Below are positions 1 through 12,000 of a stretch of 64,000 bases of DNA, one piece after another. Within the stretch, counting starts at the first letter, position 1. Each line of letters opens with the position of its first letter. The stretch is from positions 166,501 to 230,500 of the forward strand of contig JAPJBO010000302.1 in NCBI GenBank assembly GCA_030068145.1. The letters are read 5' to 3'. The notes beneath the pieces are model-generated. The model made no database searches, was not told the DNA's origin, and saw nothing but the letters and a program-made list of their open reading frames with translations. This DNA comes from Diplonema papillatum (Eukaryota; Euglenozoa; Diplonemea; Diplonemida; Diplonemidae). The translations under genes and the position numbers were made by a program.

Positions 1-2181
1 CTCTTCCAGTAAATTTGCGTCACTCAACCCGGTCACCACGAAACTCGCCCGGATGCTCTCGGGTTTCACTTTCGACAACGCCGTCTTTAGCCACTTCAGA
101 TGTCGTCTACGCAGAGATTTTGCGCGGAGGTCGAGACGCGCCATCATCTTCAGCATCTCACCTTCCACAACAGACGTGTGTTCTTCAGCAGACACGGTGA
201 CAAGGGAAGCAAAATGAGCCCCGTCGAACAAGACAACCAGTGAGCTTTGCCGGCACCCGGACTTCAAGTGTTCAGCAGCAGAGAAGGTGCACGTTTCGTG
301 CAAGCGCACTTTCACCCCAAATAGACGCAGCACTACTTCATTGAGAACGAGCGCGACTAATACATCAAGATGATGTTTTTCTTCAAATTCAGACGACGCG
401 GGGGTCTTCGCAAATTCGGCTATCAATTCTACAATTGTCGCACGAGTCCTTGTGACGTTGGTGTCGCTTAATGCAGCGAGATCGGCTTCTGTGCACTTGC
501 TGAGCAGTTGCTTAGCTGTTTCATGCGTTGGTTTATCGCTGGCCTCCTGAACGCACTTTCCGCTGGCAGCCAGCCAGATGCTTTGATAGGCGAACCACCC
601 ACAAGCGTGCGCCTCTTGCTGTCTCCACCATTCCGGAGCGAAGTGCAGGTCGCCAGCTGCCCCTGCTGCTTCGGACAACGAGACCGTCATACTGCTACGC
701 TCCCCGAGACTGTCGTAGAGGATGACACTGTGCTTCGTCTTTGAGTGCGCGACTTCACGAAAGAGCACGGGTGTGGGGACAACGGATACACTTTGAAGAC
801 GTTGGATGTCCTCAGCAGCGTCACCGTCGTTAACACTCTCCACGTCTTTTGTAGCCTTCTTATGCTTCTTGTCTTTCTTGTATTTTTTGTTCTTCATCAG
901 GTTCTTCGCGTTCTTTGCATTTGCTTGTTTCATCAACTTGAGCACACTGTCGCTGTACCAAGTTGAGTACTCGTCCCGCAAGCTCCGCTTCAGAACACCG
1001 TTTAGACCAACATCCAACGGCTGCAACCTTCCTGTCCAGCCAGCCGGAATGCAGACTGTTGCGATGCGATTGTGCACAAGTAGTTCCTTGATACTTTGTG
1101 TGTGCTGGGCAGAGAAACGATCGAGGATAAGGAGGCCCCACTCTGTCTCTCCTCTCCGTGTGTTCATCGCCGGCAGCAGCACGTCATTTACCCACACCTT
1201 CGTGGTTTGTTCGTTTGCCCATCTGTTAGGATTGGCGACAAAAGACCACCCGTCTGGTCTTTTTGCCTCCGGTGGAAGAACCCTGCTGGTTTTCCCGCCG
1301 TAGATCAACTGCGGGGGTAGCAGCTCCCCTGTTGCAAAGGCCGCAAACAGACCTGTGATCGACCGTTTGTCGTTCAGGTTTGTTAGGGCCACTCGCTTGC
1401 TGCCCACCGGCGCGTAGGTCTTCTTGGGTGCTGGCAGGAGTTGCAACAGTGTGTGGTCGGCGTTTACTACCCTTTCTAAGGGGATGTCGTGGAGCTTCCT
1501 TGCACTCTGTACTTCTGCAACGAATTCTGCACGAGCTTCCAGGAAGGGTCGCGTTGTGGTGGCCACTGCTGTTGTTGCAGCTCTCATGGACCAGCCCAAC
1601 CGTCGCATCCATGCACGCGCCCACTCCTTGTTCAGCGTGGTGGCGTCGTGAATGCGCTCGCTTTCATCACTAGCTTTCACCATGCCTCTAGCTGTTGCTG
1701 ACACGGTTTGTGCCGTCACAGCGCCACCTGATGACCTAGCAGAGCGGATGATGCTGAGCACCTTGTTTTCTTCTGTGGGTGACAGTGTGCACTTCCTCCC
1801 TCGTTTGACTTCCCGGAAATGGCTCTCGCTTTCCTCAACATGCAGCCCCATCTTCCGCTTTGCTACGCGCTCTTGTATTGCTTCTTTGTATTCGGAAAAG
1901 GCTCGAGACGCCATGGTTTGGTTGAGCTGTTTCGTATGTCCTTGGAGAGGACTGTTCCACCACTTGACAGTGTCTCGCACCCCCTTTTCTGCAACAATCT
2001 CAGCAATGCGTTCTTTCTCGTCAGCGTTCCACGTCGCTCTCGTTGTTTTCTTTGTCGGCAACTCCTTCGCGACTTCCTTTGCAACCGCATCACCTGCTAC
2101 CTGTTGTGCTGAGCGGGCAAAGATTGTCGAATCTGCTTCGCATGGGGTGAAGGGCTGACGCGGGCGAAGAAATCGGTGCAT
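1..2181 (-). CDS. Pogo/Tigger-type DDE transposase with extra C-terminal domain (partial, runs off left edge)
   Basis: One uninterrupted frame runs from an ATG at 2181 to position 1 (727 codons) with no stop. I translated it by hand. Residues 1-170 contain two helix-turn-helix-like segments, consistent with a psq/CENP-B-like DNA-binding region. The DDE_1 core has NADHT (D about 242), LLILDRFSAQHT (D about 354) and IPAGWTGRLQPLD (D about 390), about 35 residues between the last two aspartates. A lysine-rich stretch (about 425-445) may be a nuclear localisation signal. Residues about 455-727 are not part of a usual pogo transposase. They contain HACGWFAYQSIW and, about 130 residues later, LVVLFDGAHFASLV, an arrangement like the Cys and His boxes of OTU proteases (inference). 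The absence of stops suggests a young copy. The frame lies on the same strand as gene A, just beyond its exon 3. Confidence 0.85.
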   Translation of the reverse strand, partial: MHRFLRPRQPFTPCEADSTIFARSAQQVAGDAVAKEVAKELPTKKTTRATWNADEKERIAEIVAEKGVRDTVKWWNSPLQGHTKQLNQTMASRAFSEYKEAIQERVAKRKMGLHVEESESHFREVKRGRKCTLSPTEENKVLSIIRSARSSGGAVTAQTVSATARGMVKASDESERIHDATTLNKEWARAWMRRLGWSMRAATTAVATTTRPFLEARAEFVAEVQSARKLHDIPLERVVNADHTLLQLLPAPKKTYAPVGSKRVALTNLNDKRSITGLFAAFATGELLPPQLIYGGKTSRVLPPEAKRPDGWSFVANPNRWANEQTTKVWVNDVLLPAMNTRRGETEWGLLILDRFSAQHTQSIKELLVHNRIATVCIPAGWTGRLQPLDVGLNGVLKRSLRDEYSTWYSDSVLKLMKQANAKNAKNLMKNKKYKKDKKHKKATKDVESVNDGDAAEDIQRLQSVSVVPTPVLFREVAHSKTKHSVILYDSLGERSSMTVSLSEAAGAAGDLHFAPEWWRQQEAHACGWFAYQSIWLAASGKCVQEASDKPTHETAKQLLSKCTEADLAALSDTNVTRTRATIVELIAEFAKTPASSEFEEKHHLDVLVALVLNEVVLRLFGVKVRLHETCTFSAAEHLKSGCRQSSLVVLFDGAHFASLVTVSAEEHTSVVEGEMLKMMARLDLRAKSLRRRHLKWLKTALSKVKPESIRASFVVTGLSDANLLEE

Positions 2182-2634
2182 TTTTTTGACTGGTTCAAAT
2201 TTTCTGTCAATTTTCCTGCATCCTTTTTTTTATTGTCGAGCCCCAGTTTACTCTAAGTACAAACCCCTTCAAAACCCCTATGGAAGTGCAGTTTTTAATA
2301 CGAAACGTGTTAATGTTTCATAGCTTCAGATCCGGGGTGTTTCTTAATTAACACGTTTCGTATTAAAACCGTTTCGTACTATACACGTTTCATATTAAAC
2401 CCGCTTACGGTATTCAAAAGATATGTTAAAACAAGGGTTGCCTGGAGGCTTGCTTTACCATGCGAGTGTTTAAGGCTTCGTACGTCTTAGTTCGTGAAAT
2501 GAAAAAAGCGGTTGAATCATGGTGCACAATTGTTAGTTCGTGAAATGAAAAAAGCGGTTGATCTTCTTTTTGGCCATCGGCGGCGGTATTATTGACGGGA
2601 AACTTCACTTTCTCGAAAAAAGACCGTGACATAC
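2182..2634. other. Gap between gene A exon 3 and the transposase: AT-rich with inverted and direct repeats
   Basis: No gene seen. It should contain the start of intron 3 of gene A and the upstream end of the transposon. It has a perfect 22-bp inverted repeat (2293-2314 with 2347-2368, core ACACGTTTCGTATT) with a partial third copy near 2380-2396. It also has a 29-bp direct repeat at 2487-2515 and 2533-2561. Either could be a transposon end. No target duplication could be fixed because the other end is outside the window. Confidence 0.5.
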
Positions 2635-5558
2635 TTGATCTTGCTGACCGCGCTGATCTGCTGGGGCTTGAACTTGTCTGAGTGGTACAGACCGGACCAG
2701 ATGATGTTGTTGTGGGAATACACGTCGCCGTTGACTCCGCAGCGTTCGTCGTCATACACCCAGTCAGTCTTCCCCGGGATGGCGACACCGCGGCACTTCC
2801 CGCGCTGGTAGTTGCGGAACTCGACGTCAGTCACCAACGACTTGACGCTGATGTCATAGAACTGGAACCCATCGTGGTGCTTCGAAGCGAATTCCGCGTC
2901 GACGTTGCCGCTGGCCCCGTTGATGATGGCGTCCGTCAGCCAAACCTCGCCGAACAGTGTGCCGGCCCTCGCGACGTCATGCATTTCAGCTTTGACGATC
3001 TCCACACGGCTCCCCCAGTGCAGCACGCCCTTGTTGCACCCGTACAGCAGCGTGTTCTCAAACACCTGAATGACGGGCGTCCCCTCCCAGTTCTGGTACC
3101 CCGGCTCCTTCTCCACCCTGGTGTTCCGAGAGAACCGGCCGCTGTTGTAGAACAGCTTGCCGCTGCTCTGCGTCGTGAGCTGCCCGCCGATGTAAATGCA
3201 GCCGCCGCTCCCCCAGTACCAACCCGAGGAGTGCACCACGTTCCCTCTGAACTCCAACAGCGGGCGCGATTGCGGCTCGAGGTCGGTCTTCGATGCGTAC
3301 ACCCCAATAGGCTTCGGCAGCCCGGGAAACCCGAAGCCCGACCAGCCACCGGACGCAACGTTACCTGTTATTTACAGTGTCAAGACTTCTTGTGCAAGTG
3401 ATTTGAGTAGGAAGCACAAAGACGAGACTCGTACCCTCTGGCTTGACCTGTCTATTTGTCCGGAGTGGGAAGGAAATAGGTCAGATGCACACCAACAATG
3501 CGGTTGTAGGCGTTCGAGAAGTAGAACCCGGCGGCGCTGTGGTCAGCTGGCTGAACTGTGTCTTGACTAGTGATGCCACCTGGTTTGTCAGCCTCGTAGA
3601 ACTTGTCACCGTCCTGCGAACCACCCGCAGCCGGCTTCCCGATGGGCTTCACATACGCTGCGAGGTTGTAAGAGATAGTGTTGTTCTCTTCAACGCCGTC
3701 TTCCACGTAGAAGCAGTTGCCAGTGGCGTTGAACGCAACGTTTTCGGTGTTCAGAAGCCCGTGCGTTCCGTGGATCACCACACAGCGGAAGTACGTGTCA
3801 CGCAGTGTGTTGTCTGACAAGTACGAGTCAGGCTGATTCTCCATGAGATGCGTATGCATCGGGTATCTCGCCATGACGTTCGTCTGACCCATGTAACGTG
3901 TGGCCACTCCTGCAATGCGAGCACGACTGTTGGAACCCGCCACAAGAAGATGTCCGCCGAAGCCGTCTGCGTCGGGTTCACCTTCCAACATGACGTGTCG
4001 TGACAGCAACGCTACCTCACCTTGGTACTCTGTTCCTGCGTAGTGAGTATACAAGGCCGATTCTGTGAACTGGACCACCTTGCCGTCGGCGCTGACAGCT
4101 TTGACAATACGCACTTCGTTCTGGTTCGGCTGCCCTATATCAGTGTCATCGTGGATCGTCGTTGTCAGGAGGATCTCTTGCCCTGGGTACCAGTTGACGG
4201 CTTCTTGCAGGTACGCTCTGTCGTCGTCAGGTCGCACAATGCGCGCGAGACGCGACCACGTTGGGTAGAACCGGCGACCGAATATGTCGACCTGTGACAA
4301 GAGTTCTGTTGATGAACACAACGCGATTCACCATGAAAATGTAACGACTGCTTGCATGAGCTCAGAAGCTCAACCAGCAGGCACATCTTGTGTGTTTCTA
4401 CCAATACTGTGGCTGGAGTTCCCTGTGTGCCTCCGGCCGACAGAATTAAACAATCCTGATACCAAAGGTCGGCTATGCACATACCTTGCTTCCATCGAGA
4501 CCAGCGAAACCCTTGGTACCGTACCCTTTAAGTGGGGTGTCACCGTCGGACTTCGACCCGAAGAACGTGATGCGGATAGGCCCCTCCACACGGCACGTCG
4601 GCGACCCGATGAGCAGTTCTCCGGCCACAACGAACGCCTTCACTGAAAAGGAGATCTCTTCGTCGGCGAACACCAGCGTCGACGTAGCAGGCACCTCAAT
4701 CTTATCGAACCTAGCGTCGGCATCCAGCGAAGCTTTGCTGAGGAGGATCTTCTTCCCCGCAGGCAGCGTGACAGAACCAGACGACTTGCCGATTTCTTTC
4801 TCCCAAGACACAAGACCGGCTCCATTCCAGGGACAGCCCGTTTGCTTCGTCATGACGTCGTTCCCTGGGTGCGGCGGTACCAACAATTCGACTCGCTCTG
4901 AGTAAGAAGCGATCGCCGGCGGTGGGTTGATGGACTCCCCCACCTTCTCAACGCACACTTCCCCCAGGCGGTACGTCACGGGATCCGCCGCAGGCCTTTC
5001 GCCCAGTTGAACGTAGATCCACAAAGACCCGGAGGCATCAGCAAAGTTGACCGAGCTCTGCCACTCGACCTCGTACCGGTTGCTTCCCGCGGACGACGTG
5101 AACAAGAGGTTGGCCCCGTCGTAGATTAGATCCGGTTTTTCAGCGGTGAAATTCACGGGCCACACCACTTCCTTCTCGTACCACGACGCCTGCCCCTTCT
5201 TGTAGCGGAGCAGCTCTGGTGGGGAGGCCAAGCCGCGTGTGTTGTTCTTCGAGTCGGAAACGTCCATCGTGAAGCTCACTTTGTACCGCCTGTCCTTGAC
5301 AAAGTCTGGGTACTCCGCTGTGAGTCGGAAGTAGACGTACGAGCTGCCCCACGCCTTGGTCGTGAACGAATTGGAGTCGGCTGTGGACTCCACTACTCTG
5401 CCGGAGGCTTCCCATTCACCGCCGCTGGTCGATGCTTTGAAGTTCAAGCTGCATTTCGACACCCCGTCAATCGTTATCTTCGGCGGGATGGCAGGGCTGG
5501 CCGGTGTGGCGAACTGCCCCAAGACTACTGCGGCCGTGCAGGCCAGTAGCGCCGCCAT
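2635..5558 (-). CDS. Gene A: G8-domain / beta-helix secreted protein, CEMIP/PKHD1L1-like (3 exons seen, last exon missing)
   Basis: Exons 4485-5558, 3493-4291 and 2635-3364. Donors are GTATGT, GTGTGC and GTATGT; acceptors end in CAG; intron phases are 0, 1 and 2, as in genes B and C. Exon 1 begins with a short hydrophobic signal peptide (MAALLACTAAVVLGQ). A module of about 190 residues unique to this copy follows, with a beta-sandwich, carbohydrate-binding-like look, and then a G8 domain (from about PHPGNDVMT to RITFFGSKS). Exon 2 carries the beta-helix signature RYPMHTHLMENQ and VVIHGTHG...VEDGVEENN, typical of CEMIP/TMEM2 relatives. Exon 3 continues the helix (KPIGVYASK to SAVSKIK). The homologue of exon 4 is not found downstream, where a transposase frame lies instead. 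The gene may therefore be cut, or exon 4 may lie beyond the left edge. Hyaluronan or other glycan binding is only family knowledge. Confidence 0.8.
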
Positions 5559-6192
5559 TGTACCGGCTGGGGTCCTGTCTGCTGTAAGCGACCGCCTTTT
5601 TTTTTCCTTTTTTCTGTGTTTCCGGCGATAGTCGCTCAGTCGGTTGCCTGTGGCAGCGGTCTTTTTGATTGGCTCAAAGTATCAGAGTGCTTGAATTAGG
5701 TTGCATTCAGTTGCTTCCGTCTCCTTGGGCTCATGAGGTTGCTGATCTGCTGCGGTGTCCAGCACCACGCGTGAAATCGAAGGCAGGGTTCGCATGCACA
5801 GGCAGGAAAGGGAAAGGACGCAAAGCGGCCGCGTGAAATTCCAATGAGTGCGAGCACCTGAAGCACGCGGTACCATCGAAGAGGCAGTCACCAAGTGGCC
5901 ACGCAGATTTTCTGCATTCTAACTGCAAAGTGCTGCAGTGCGGTCGTAAGTACGCTCTCAAATATCGACAGGTCGAGTGCTCTTTCTTGATAAATTCGGG
6001 GTTGCACGGCCGCTATGAATCGTCAGGTTGATTACCTTGTGGGTGGTGTGGCCGCGTACCACAGCACCGTACAGCTACCTGTACCAAGAGATTGTAGTGG
6101 GGACTGTGTCGTTTTGATGTATGTAGGATCGAGATCTGCTGTCCGCGCAGGACACACATAGTAATGCCTTTTTAGAGGTATAGGTCGCCTTT

Positions 6193-6243
6193 CGTTTTTT
6201 AGAGTTAAAGTTCGCTTGAAGGGGGTTTAGGGTCTCCGTGTGA
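6193..6243. repeat. Dispersed ~55-bp motif, copy 1
   Basis: Consensus starts TTTTTAGAGTTAAAGTTCGC and ends GGAGTCTCCGGGTGACC. Related copies lie at about 31388-31443, 31915-31975 and 32459-32515 (upstream of the BTB gene and in its truncated copies) and, more diverged, at 22208-22262 at the end of intron 2 of gene C. Confidence 0.6.
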
Positions 6244-7133
6244 CCGTTCATGAATGGTTGTTCTCAGAGCAAGAAAGGGCTATAGGGTTACGGGTTGTAT
6301 ATTTGGTGCACGCTTTCGTTGTGGGCTATGGCTAGCCATGTCCGGGACTGTTTGTGACCGACACCAAGTACATTCCGTCGTGGAGTGTAGTTCTCCACGT
6401 TCTACAACTCCACGTTGTTTTCGTCGGTCGGTTGCAGTTACGGTCACAGAAAGGGGAGAAGAGTGCGATACTTGTTTGTGAAGTCGAGCTAGAGTAGCAA
6501 TGGTGCGCACGCACACGAGCGGGAGAACCGCGAACACGAGTGAAAGCAAGAAGAGGTTCCAGGGAGGTGTCAGCACCAGGAGGGGGTAGACCGTTGCGGC
6601 TTCGTCGGAGCGGAGCATTTGCGGTGTCGGGGGCTTGTACAATTTCGGCCCTGCTAGCGAGGAAATGTTGAACGGAGGGGGTTATCCTTTCGAAACGAGG
6701 CGAACAACACTCTACGCGTGAACGGGGATACCGTTTTCTTTTGTAGGCGCCTACCTTGTAGGGAGGCCGCCGGCTCCGAGGAAAACGAGCTGTAGCCCAC
6801 ACGAAACAGGGGTCAATCTGGGTCTCAGTGACGGGGTTCAGTGACGGCCGTAAGCGTTCTAGCACACTTCGGCTCAACTTTTACAATGGACAGCCGTTGT
6901 TCGAGACATTTGCTACCTTGTACATGTGGCTTCACCCCGCTACCCGACGCTTCGAATTCCTTTCTTCTCGCCCATCAGACTTTCGTCCTCCGCTGGTCGC
7001 ACGCACTTCGTTGGCAGCAGACTAAAACTACGCTAATCGGAGGGCATATATTGTTTGACGACAGACTAAAACTACACTTCTTTGAGGTATCCGTATTTGT
7101 GTTCCGTGTTTACGAGAACCCGTACAGGCATAC

Positions 7134-7338
7134 CATGCAGGGTCAAAACCTTGTGTCTTTTTAAACGCTGCCGCGGGGCCGATGGCCCCCAAAAAAAATT
7201 TGGAAAAAAATTGCTCAACTTCATCAAAAATTACTGCAGAGTTTGTTCCAAAATTTTAAAATTTAAAAGACCCAATTTTTTTCCGGAAAAGAAATGGTGG
7301 CCGTTTACCAAAAAGACACAAGGTTTTGACCCTGCATG
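7134..7338. mobile_element. Intact 205-bp MITE with 29-bp perfect terminal inverted repeats
   Basis: The ends are CATGCAGGGTCAAAACCTTG... at 7134-7162 and its exact reverse complement at 7310-7338 (29 of 29 bases). The 4-bp direct repeat ATAC flanks it at 7130-7133 and 7339-7342, as expected for a target-site duplication. The interior is AT-rich with short A/T runs and codes for nothing. Perfect ends and duplication suggest recent insertion. The superfamily is not assigned: a 4-bp duplication does not fit Tc1/mariner (TA) or hAT (8 bp). Confidence 0.85.
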
Positions 7339-9076
7339 ATACGTACTTTTCGACCTATGGTGTTTGCTTGGGGTGTTCACTTTCGGTGGTTGGTGGTTGT
7401 TTTTTGCTACAAATGTAAATGTTCGCTTGAGGATCCTTTCAATTTGCAAAGTCGGGCTAGGGCCATGCACGGCGGGGCTTGGTTCAGGCGGCACCTATAT
7501 CATACCTCCCTGTGCAACAAAGGACAGGGGATGCCGCGATGGCGCGACGATTTGTACGACGGTCATTCACGGGGTGGACACGCTAGGCCCTCTTCTCCAC
7601 GTGTCTCACGGAAGAAGACAAGCTACGGCTACTGACTGCAAGGGTTTGCTTACTTTTTTTGGTGGTTTAAAAAGCTATATGGAATCTGGGCAACGCGGCG
7701 TCTCCCGAGCAACCCGGCCGTAGAAGCTGGATGGGCAGACCACATACACCTGCTGATGGTATCCTGCGTAGTACGGCGATTAGGCTAAAAGGCGTTGCAC
7801 ATTTTGCAGACGAAGCACACAGGTCCCGACGACACTTCGATTGACGAGAACAGAAGCGTCAACCTCAACGCCATTTGGCACATGATGTGGTGTGCGTATC
7901 TCTTCGTCTCTTTGTTGCAAGAGGCGGCCAGACTCTGGTGCCGGTTGGTCGACGGAAACTACATCGAGGGCTAGCAAGCGCAGGCGCCTGGAAGGCAGGC
8001 ATGCACTGTATACGGGCTAGAACTCTTTATGGCGTCGTCAAACCCAGGCACTTGTGGGGTTCGCGGGCTGCGAGCGAGCATGCTGAACGTAAGATTTCGG
8101 ATGCGGAAAAATGCTGCTGGCGACCCACGACGCAAAAAAATTTAGGCACGATATCTTATAGAATTCTGATACTATGCAGTGCTTTGTTGGTGTGTGCGGT
8201 GTGTGGACCACCTTTCCACCACGCCCGGAAAGGCGGAAGCCACGCCCCATTTTTTGCTCTATCGTCCATGGATGGAGTCGCCGTGTGAACTCCGTGTCTC
8301 GGACCTTCAATGCGCGGGCACATCGGGTCGTCGCTCGGGCCTTGGGAGGAAGTCGTGAAGGGATGGAGAGAGGGACGCCATCCTGCTGCAAGAAGGCCCT
8401 ACAGTGCTACGCTGCGTGACGAACATTGTAAACCGGAAAATGACAGACCGGGTAAATGACAGACCGGGTAAAACCTGGGACACCCGGGGGGTCTCCCAGG
8501 TAGTCTCCTTCGTTCATCATCCGTGGGTCCTTTTGGGGGGCAGGGTGGTGGCACATTTACGTGCTTCAGGGGGTCCCCTCGAATGCAGAACCGACCTGCC
8601 ACGCTGACCATCTCGCGCCAGTACCGTCATTACACGAGTAGCAATGCTTCAAGCAGAGACGGAAGTATATTGTTCGCCGGACCAGTCCGGCGACTGCTGG
8701 TACAGAATGAATAATCGCTTCGGTTGCGTGCTAAGTGTATAATAATATTGAAAACAAAAAGAACGGGAGAGAAAAATGAGAGGAAGACTGCGAGGAGAGG
8801 GGGGGGTTTCTATGTAGACTAAGTTTTCCTCGGCCGCAGGAGTAGGCACCTGACCGCCGAATGTTGAGGGTTTGCTTTATTTGACGACCATGATCAACAA
8901 AGATACGGGATCGAACGTGGCGGCACAAAATCTTGGGGCGACCGTGGAGTTAAACCACGTACTTGGCACACTGCTGGGATATTAAAAGGGGAGAAGGGTT
9001 CTGGCACAAAGTGTGACGCTGTGCACGTGTGGTACGCGATCCCACATGTGCCGGGAGCTGCATTGCAGCCGGTCCG

Positions 9077-12000
9077 TCAGACCTGGAACTTCATGGGCGA
9101 TCGCGTTTCCGATGGTGACATAGCTGTCGGGGTCGCTGCCGGTGACAGGGCCGGAGAGTAACTGCTCGACGCGTTTTCGATCCGCTCCATGAACTCGTTA
9201 AAGCCAATTTCCTTCGGCTTCTGCGCGAGGGTGTACCCGGCGGCAGCGCACGCGGCAAGAACGGCGAGCCCCGCCGCGACGAGGACGGGGACCACCCAGC
9301 TCTCGACGCCTCCGCCGCCGCCCGGTTCGTCGGCCCTCTCGGTCGCGCGGCATACACCGGACAAGCACTGCTTCCCCTCCCCGGCGGACCCGCAGCTCGC
9401 GCCTTCGCTGAGGCTCAGGCACGCGGTCCGAGCTTCTTCGTCGCTTTCCTCCGGCGACGGCACGGGTGCTTCCGTCGAGTTAACCACACCAGACGGAGCG
9501 TCTGTCGCGGGAGCTGACGTCGCTGGCGCTGTTGTGACGGGCGCACCGGGGGGCACCGTGTCTGGAGCATCCGTCACAGGAGCTGACGTTGCTGGCGCTG
9601 TTGTGATAGGCGTACCGGGAGCATTGGTGTCAGGAGCGTTAGTCGCTGGAGCTGATGTCACCGGCGCTGTTGTGAGAGGCGTTGCCGGGGCCAGGGTGTC
9701 CGGTGCGCTCGTCATTGGAGCTGACGTTGCTGGTGCTGTTGTTGCAGGAGCGTTTGTCGCGGGAGCTGATGTAGCTGGAGCCATGGTGTCCGGAGCACTT
9801 GGCATTGGTGCTGACGTTGCTGGCGCTGTTGTTGCAGGAGCGTTTGTCACAGGAGCTGAAGTAGCTGGAGCCGTTGTGACGGGCGTTGCAGGAGCATTGG
9901 TGACAGGCGCCTTCGTCGAAGGAGCTGATGATGCTGGCGCTGTTGTGGGAGGCGTACCAGGGGCCACAGTGTCCGGAGCATTCGTCAGTGGAGCTGACGT
10001 CGCTGGGGCTTTTGTGGCAGGCGTACCAGGAGCAACGGTGTCAGGCGCGCTAGTCACTGGAGCTGCTGTAGCTGGCGCTGTTGTGCCAGGCGTACTAGGG
10101 GCCAGGGTGTCCGGAGTACTCGTCACCGGAGCTGACGTTGCTGGAGCTGTTGTGACGGGCGTACCAGGAGCAGCGGTGTCAGGAGCGTTAGTCCTTGGCG
10201 CTGATGTGGCTGGCGCTGTTGTGACAGGTGCACCAGGGGACACGGTGTCCGGAGCAGCCGTCATCGGAGCTGACGTTGCTGGCGCTGTTGTGACCGGCGT
10301 ACCAGGAGCAGCGGTGATAGGCGCGGCAGTCCCCGGAGCTGGCGTAGCTGGCGCCGTTGTGACAGGCGTCCCTGGTGCCACAGTGTCCGGGGCAGTCGTC
10401 ATCGGAGCTGACGTCGCTGGCGCTGTTGTGACAGGCGCACCCGGAGCACTGGTGCCCGGCGCGGCAGTCCCCGGAGCCGGCGTAGCTGGCGCCGTTGTGC
10501 CAGGGGCCCCGGTGCCCGGAGCACTCGTCCCCGGCGCCGCCGTTGCGGGCGCGGCCGTCGAAGGAGCGGCAGTGGCCGGAGCCGCCGTGCGGGGCGCCGC
10601 CGAGGCGGGCGCCCCCGTCTGCGCCGCCGCCGGCGCCGCCGTGCCCGGCGCGGCCGTCGGGCGCGCGGGGCAGGCCTCGGTTGAGGACGGGACGGTGTCC
10701 AGCGGCTTCACCGTGCAGAAGCCGCGGGAGTCGGCGGCGCAGTCTGCCACTGCCTCGATGATGAACGCGTTGTCCACGTCGTACACCCGGGCGCCTCCCT
10801 TTTCGTAGTAGCCGTTCGTCAGCGACACGGGCATCATCGGCACCAAGTACAGCGTCGTGCCGTCGAAATAGTACTTCTCCCTCGGATTCGCCCACAGGTC
10901 GTCCAAACTCGCGGCGAGGGTCAAATCGTTGTTGTGCTCGCCGTTGTACAGGTACCACGTTCTGACCGCGAACGTCGTCCCCGACGGGTAGTTCGTCGCC
11001 AGCCGCACCACCGAGCCCGCCGGCACCTGCGCAGGCCGCACCTGCCACTTCTTCGGTGCACCCCCGTCGAACCACATCCACCAGCCGGTGCCGGTGATGC
11101 CGGTGATCCCGGCGTTCGACGTGATGATCATCGACCGCTTCGCGTCCCCGAACCGCGGGCCGTGCCCCCACAGTGCAACATGCCCCACGTTGCACGCCGA
11201 GTAATCCGTCCCGTCGACGAACGTCGTGCAGCCTCCGAACCACTGGCCGACGCCGCCGTTCGCCGGGGTAATATCCGGCGTCAGCACCTTGATGTGCGCG
11301 ATGTGCCTCTCCGGGATCCCCGGCGGCGCCTTCGGGCAGAGCCAGACTTGCCAATCGCTCGAGAAGCGGCAGTCGTCGCAGACGTTCCAAAAGTCGACGT
11401 CCGAGCCCACAATTGTGGGGCGTCCCTCGAGGGTGGCTGACCCGTCGAAGTCGATGAAGTTGAACATGCGCGAGGCGCCGTTGCGCGCCCTTTTGAAACT
11501 GATGACCAAGTCGGTATCCACATTCGTGTACCTGTTTTATTTGTGCAGAGGCCGGTCAAACTCTCGACTTCGCAGAAGAAATGCACAGCAACTTCATGTA
11601 TAGATACCGGCTGGACCTAGATTTCAGACCACAGGTTAAACACTCATTTCGTTGTGGGTAAATTCAACTCTAGCGGTGGCTGCAACCTTCACTTCGCATG
11701 TCCCAAAGGTTCCTTGAGTGGAAGCTTCCCTGTCGCCCGACAGAAGAGCAGTGTCATAGTCTGCAACTCTGCAAACCATTCGCCGTGACCAACGAACGAT
11801 CAACAAGGAGGCGGGTGAGCATGATTTTAGACTAAAGCACAACGTCGGATCTCAGCTGAGATGAACACTTGTACACGTGCACGGAGACGGTGCGTTTATT
11901 TGCGGTGGCCCGACGAGCAAGAACATACGTAATCTTGTTGACCGCGCTGATGTGCTCGGGTTTGTACTCGTCGGAGTGGTACAAACCGGACCAGATGGCG

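Larger units (their letters stand above)
5559..9076. other. Intergenic region between genes A and B
   Basis: No convincing gene. It holds the GC-poor upstream region of gene A (pyrimidine run 5598-5620), one copy of a dispersed 55-bp motif near 6193-6243 and a complete MITE at 7134-7338. A stretch near 6780-6830 (minus strand) resembles one near 26660-26715 (plus strand), upstream of gene C. The remaining open frames have shadow-like composition. Confidence 0.5.

Noticed and set aside
9189-10808. 539-codon plus-strand frame of Gly/Ala/Val repeats
   Set aside because: Shadow of the T/A/P repeat of gene B exon 4; splice sites and paralogues support the minus strand.
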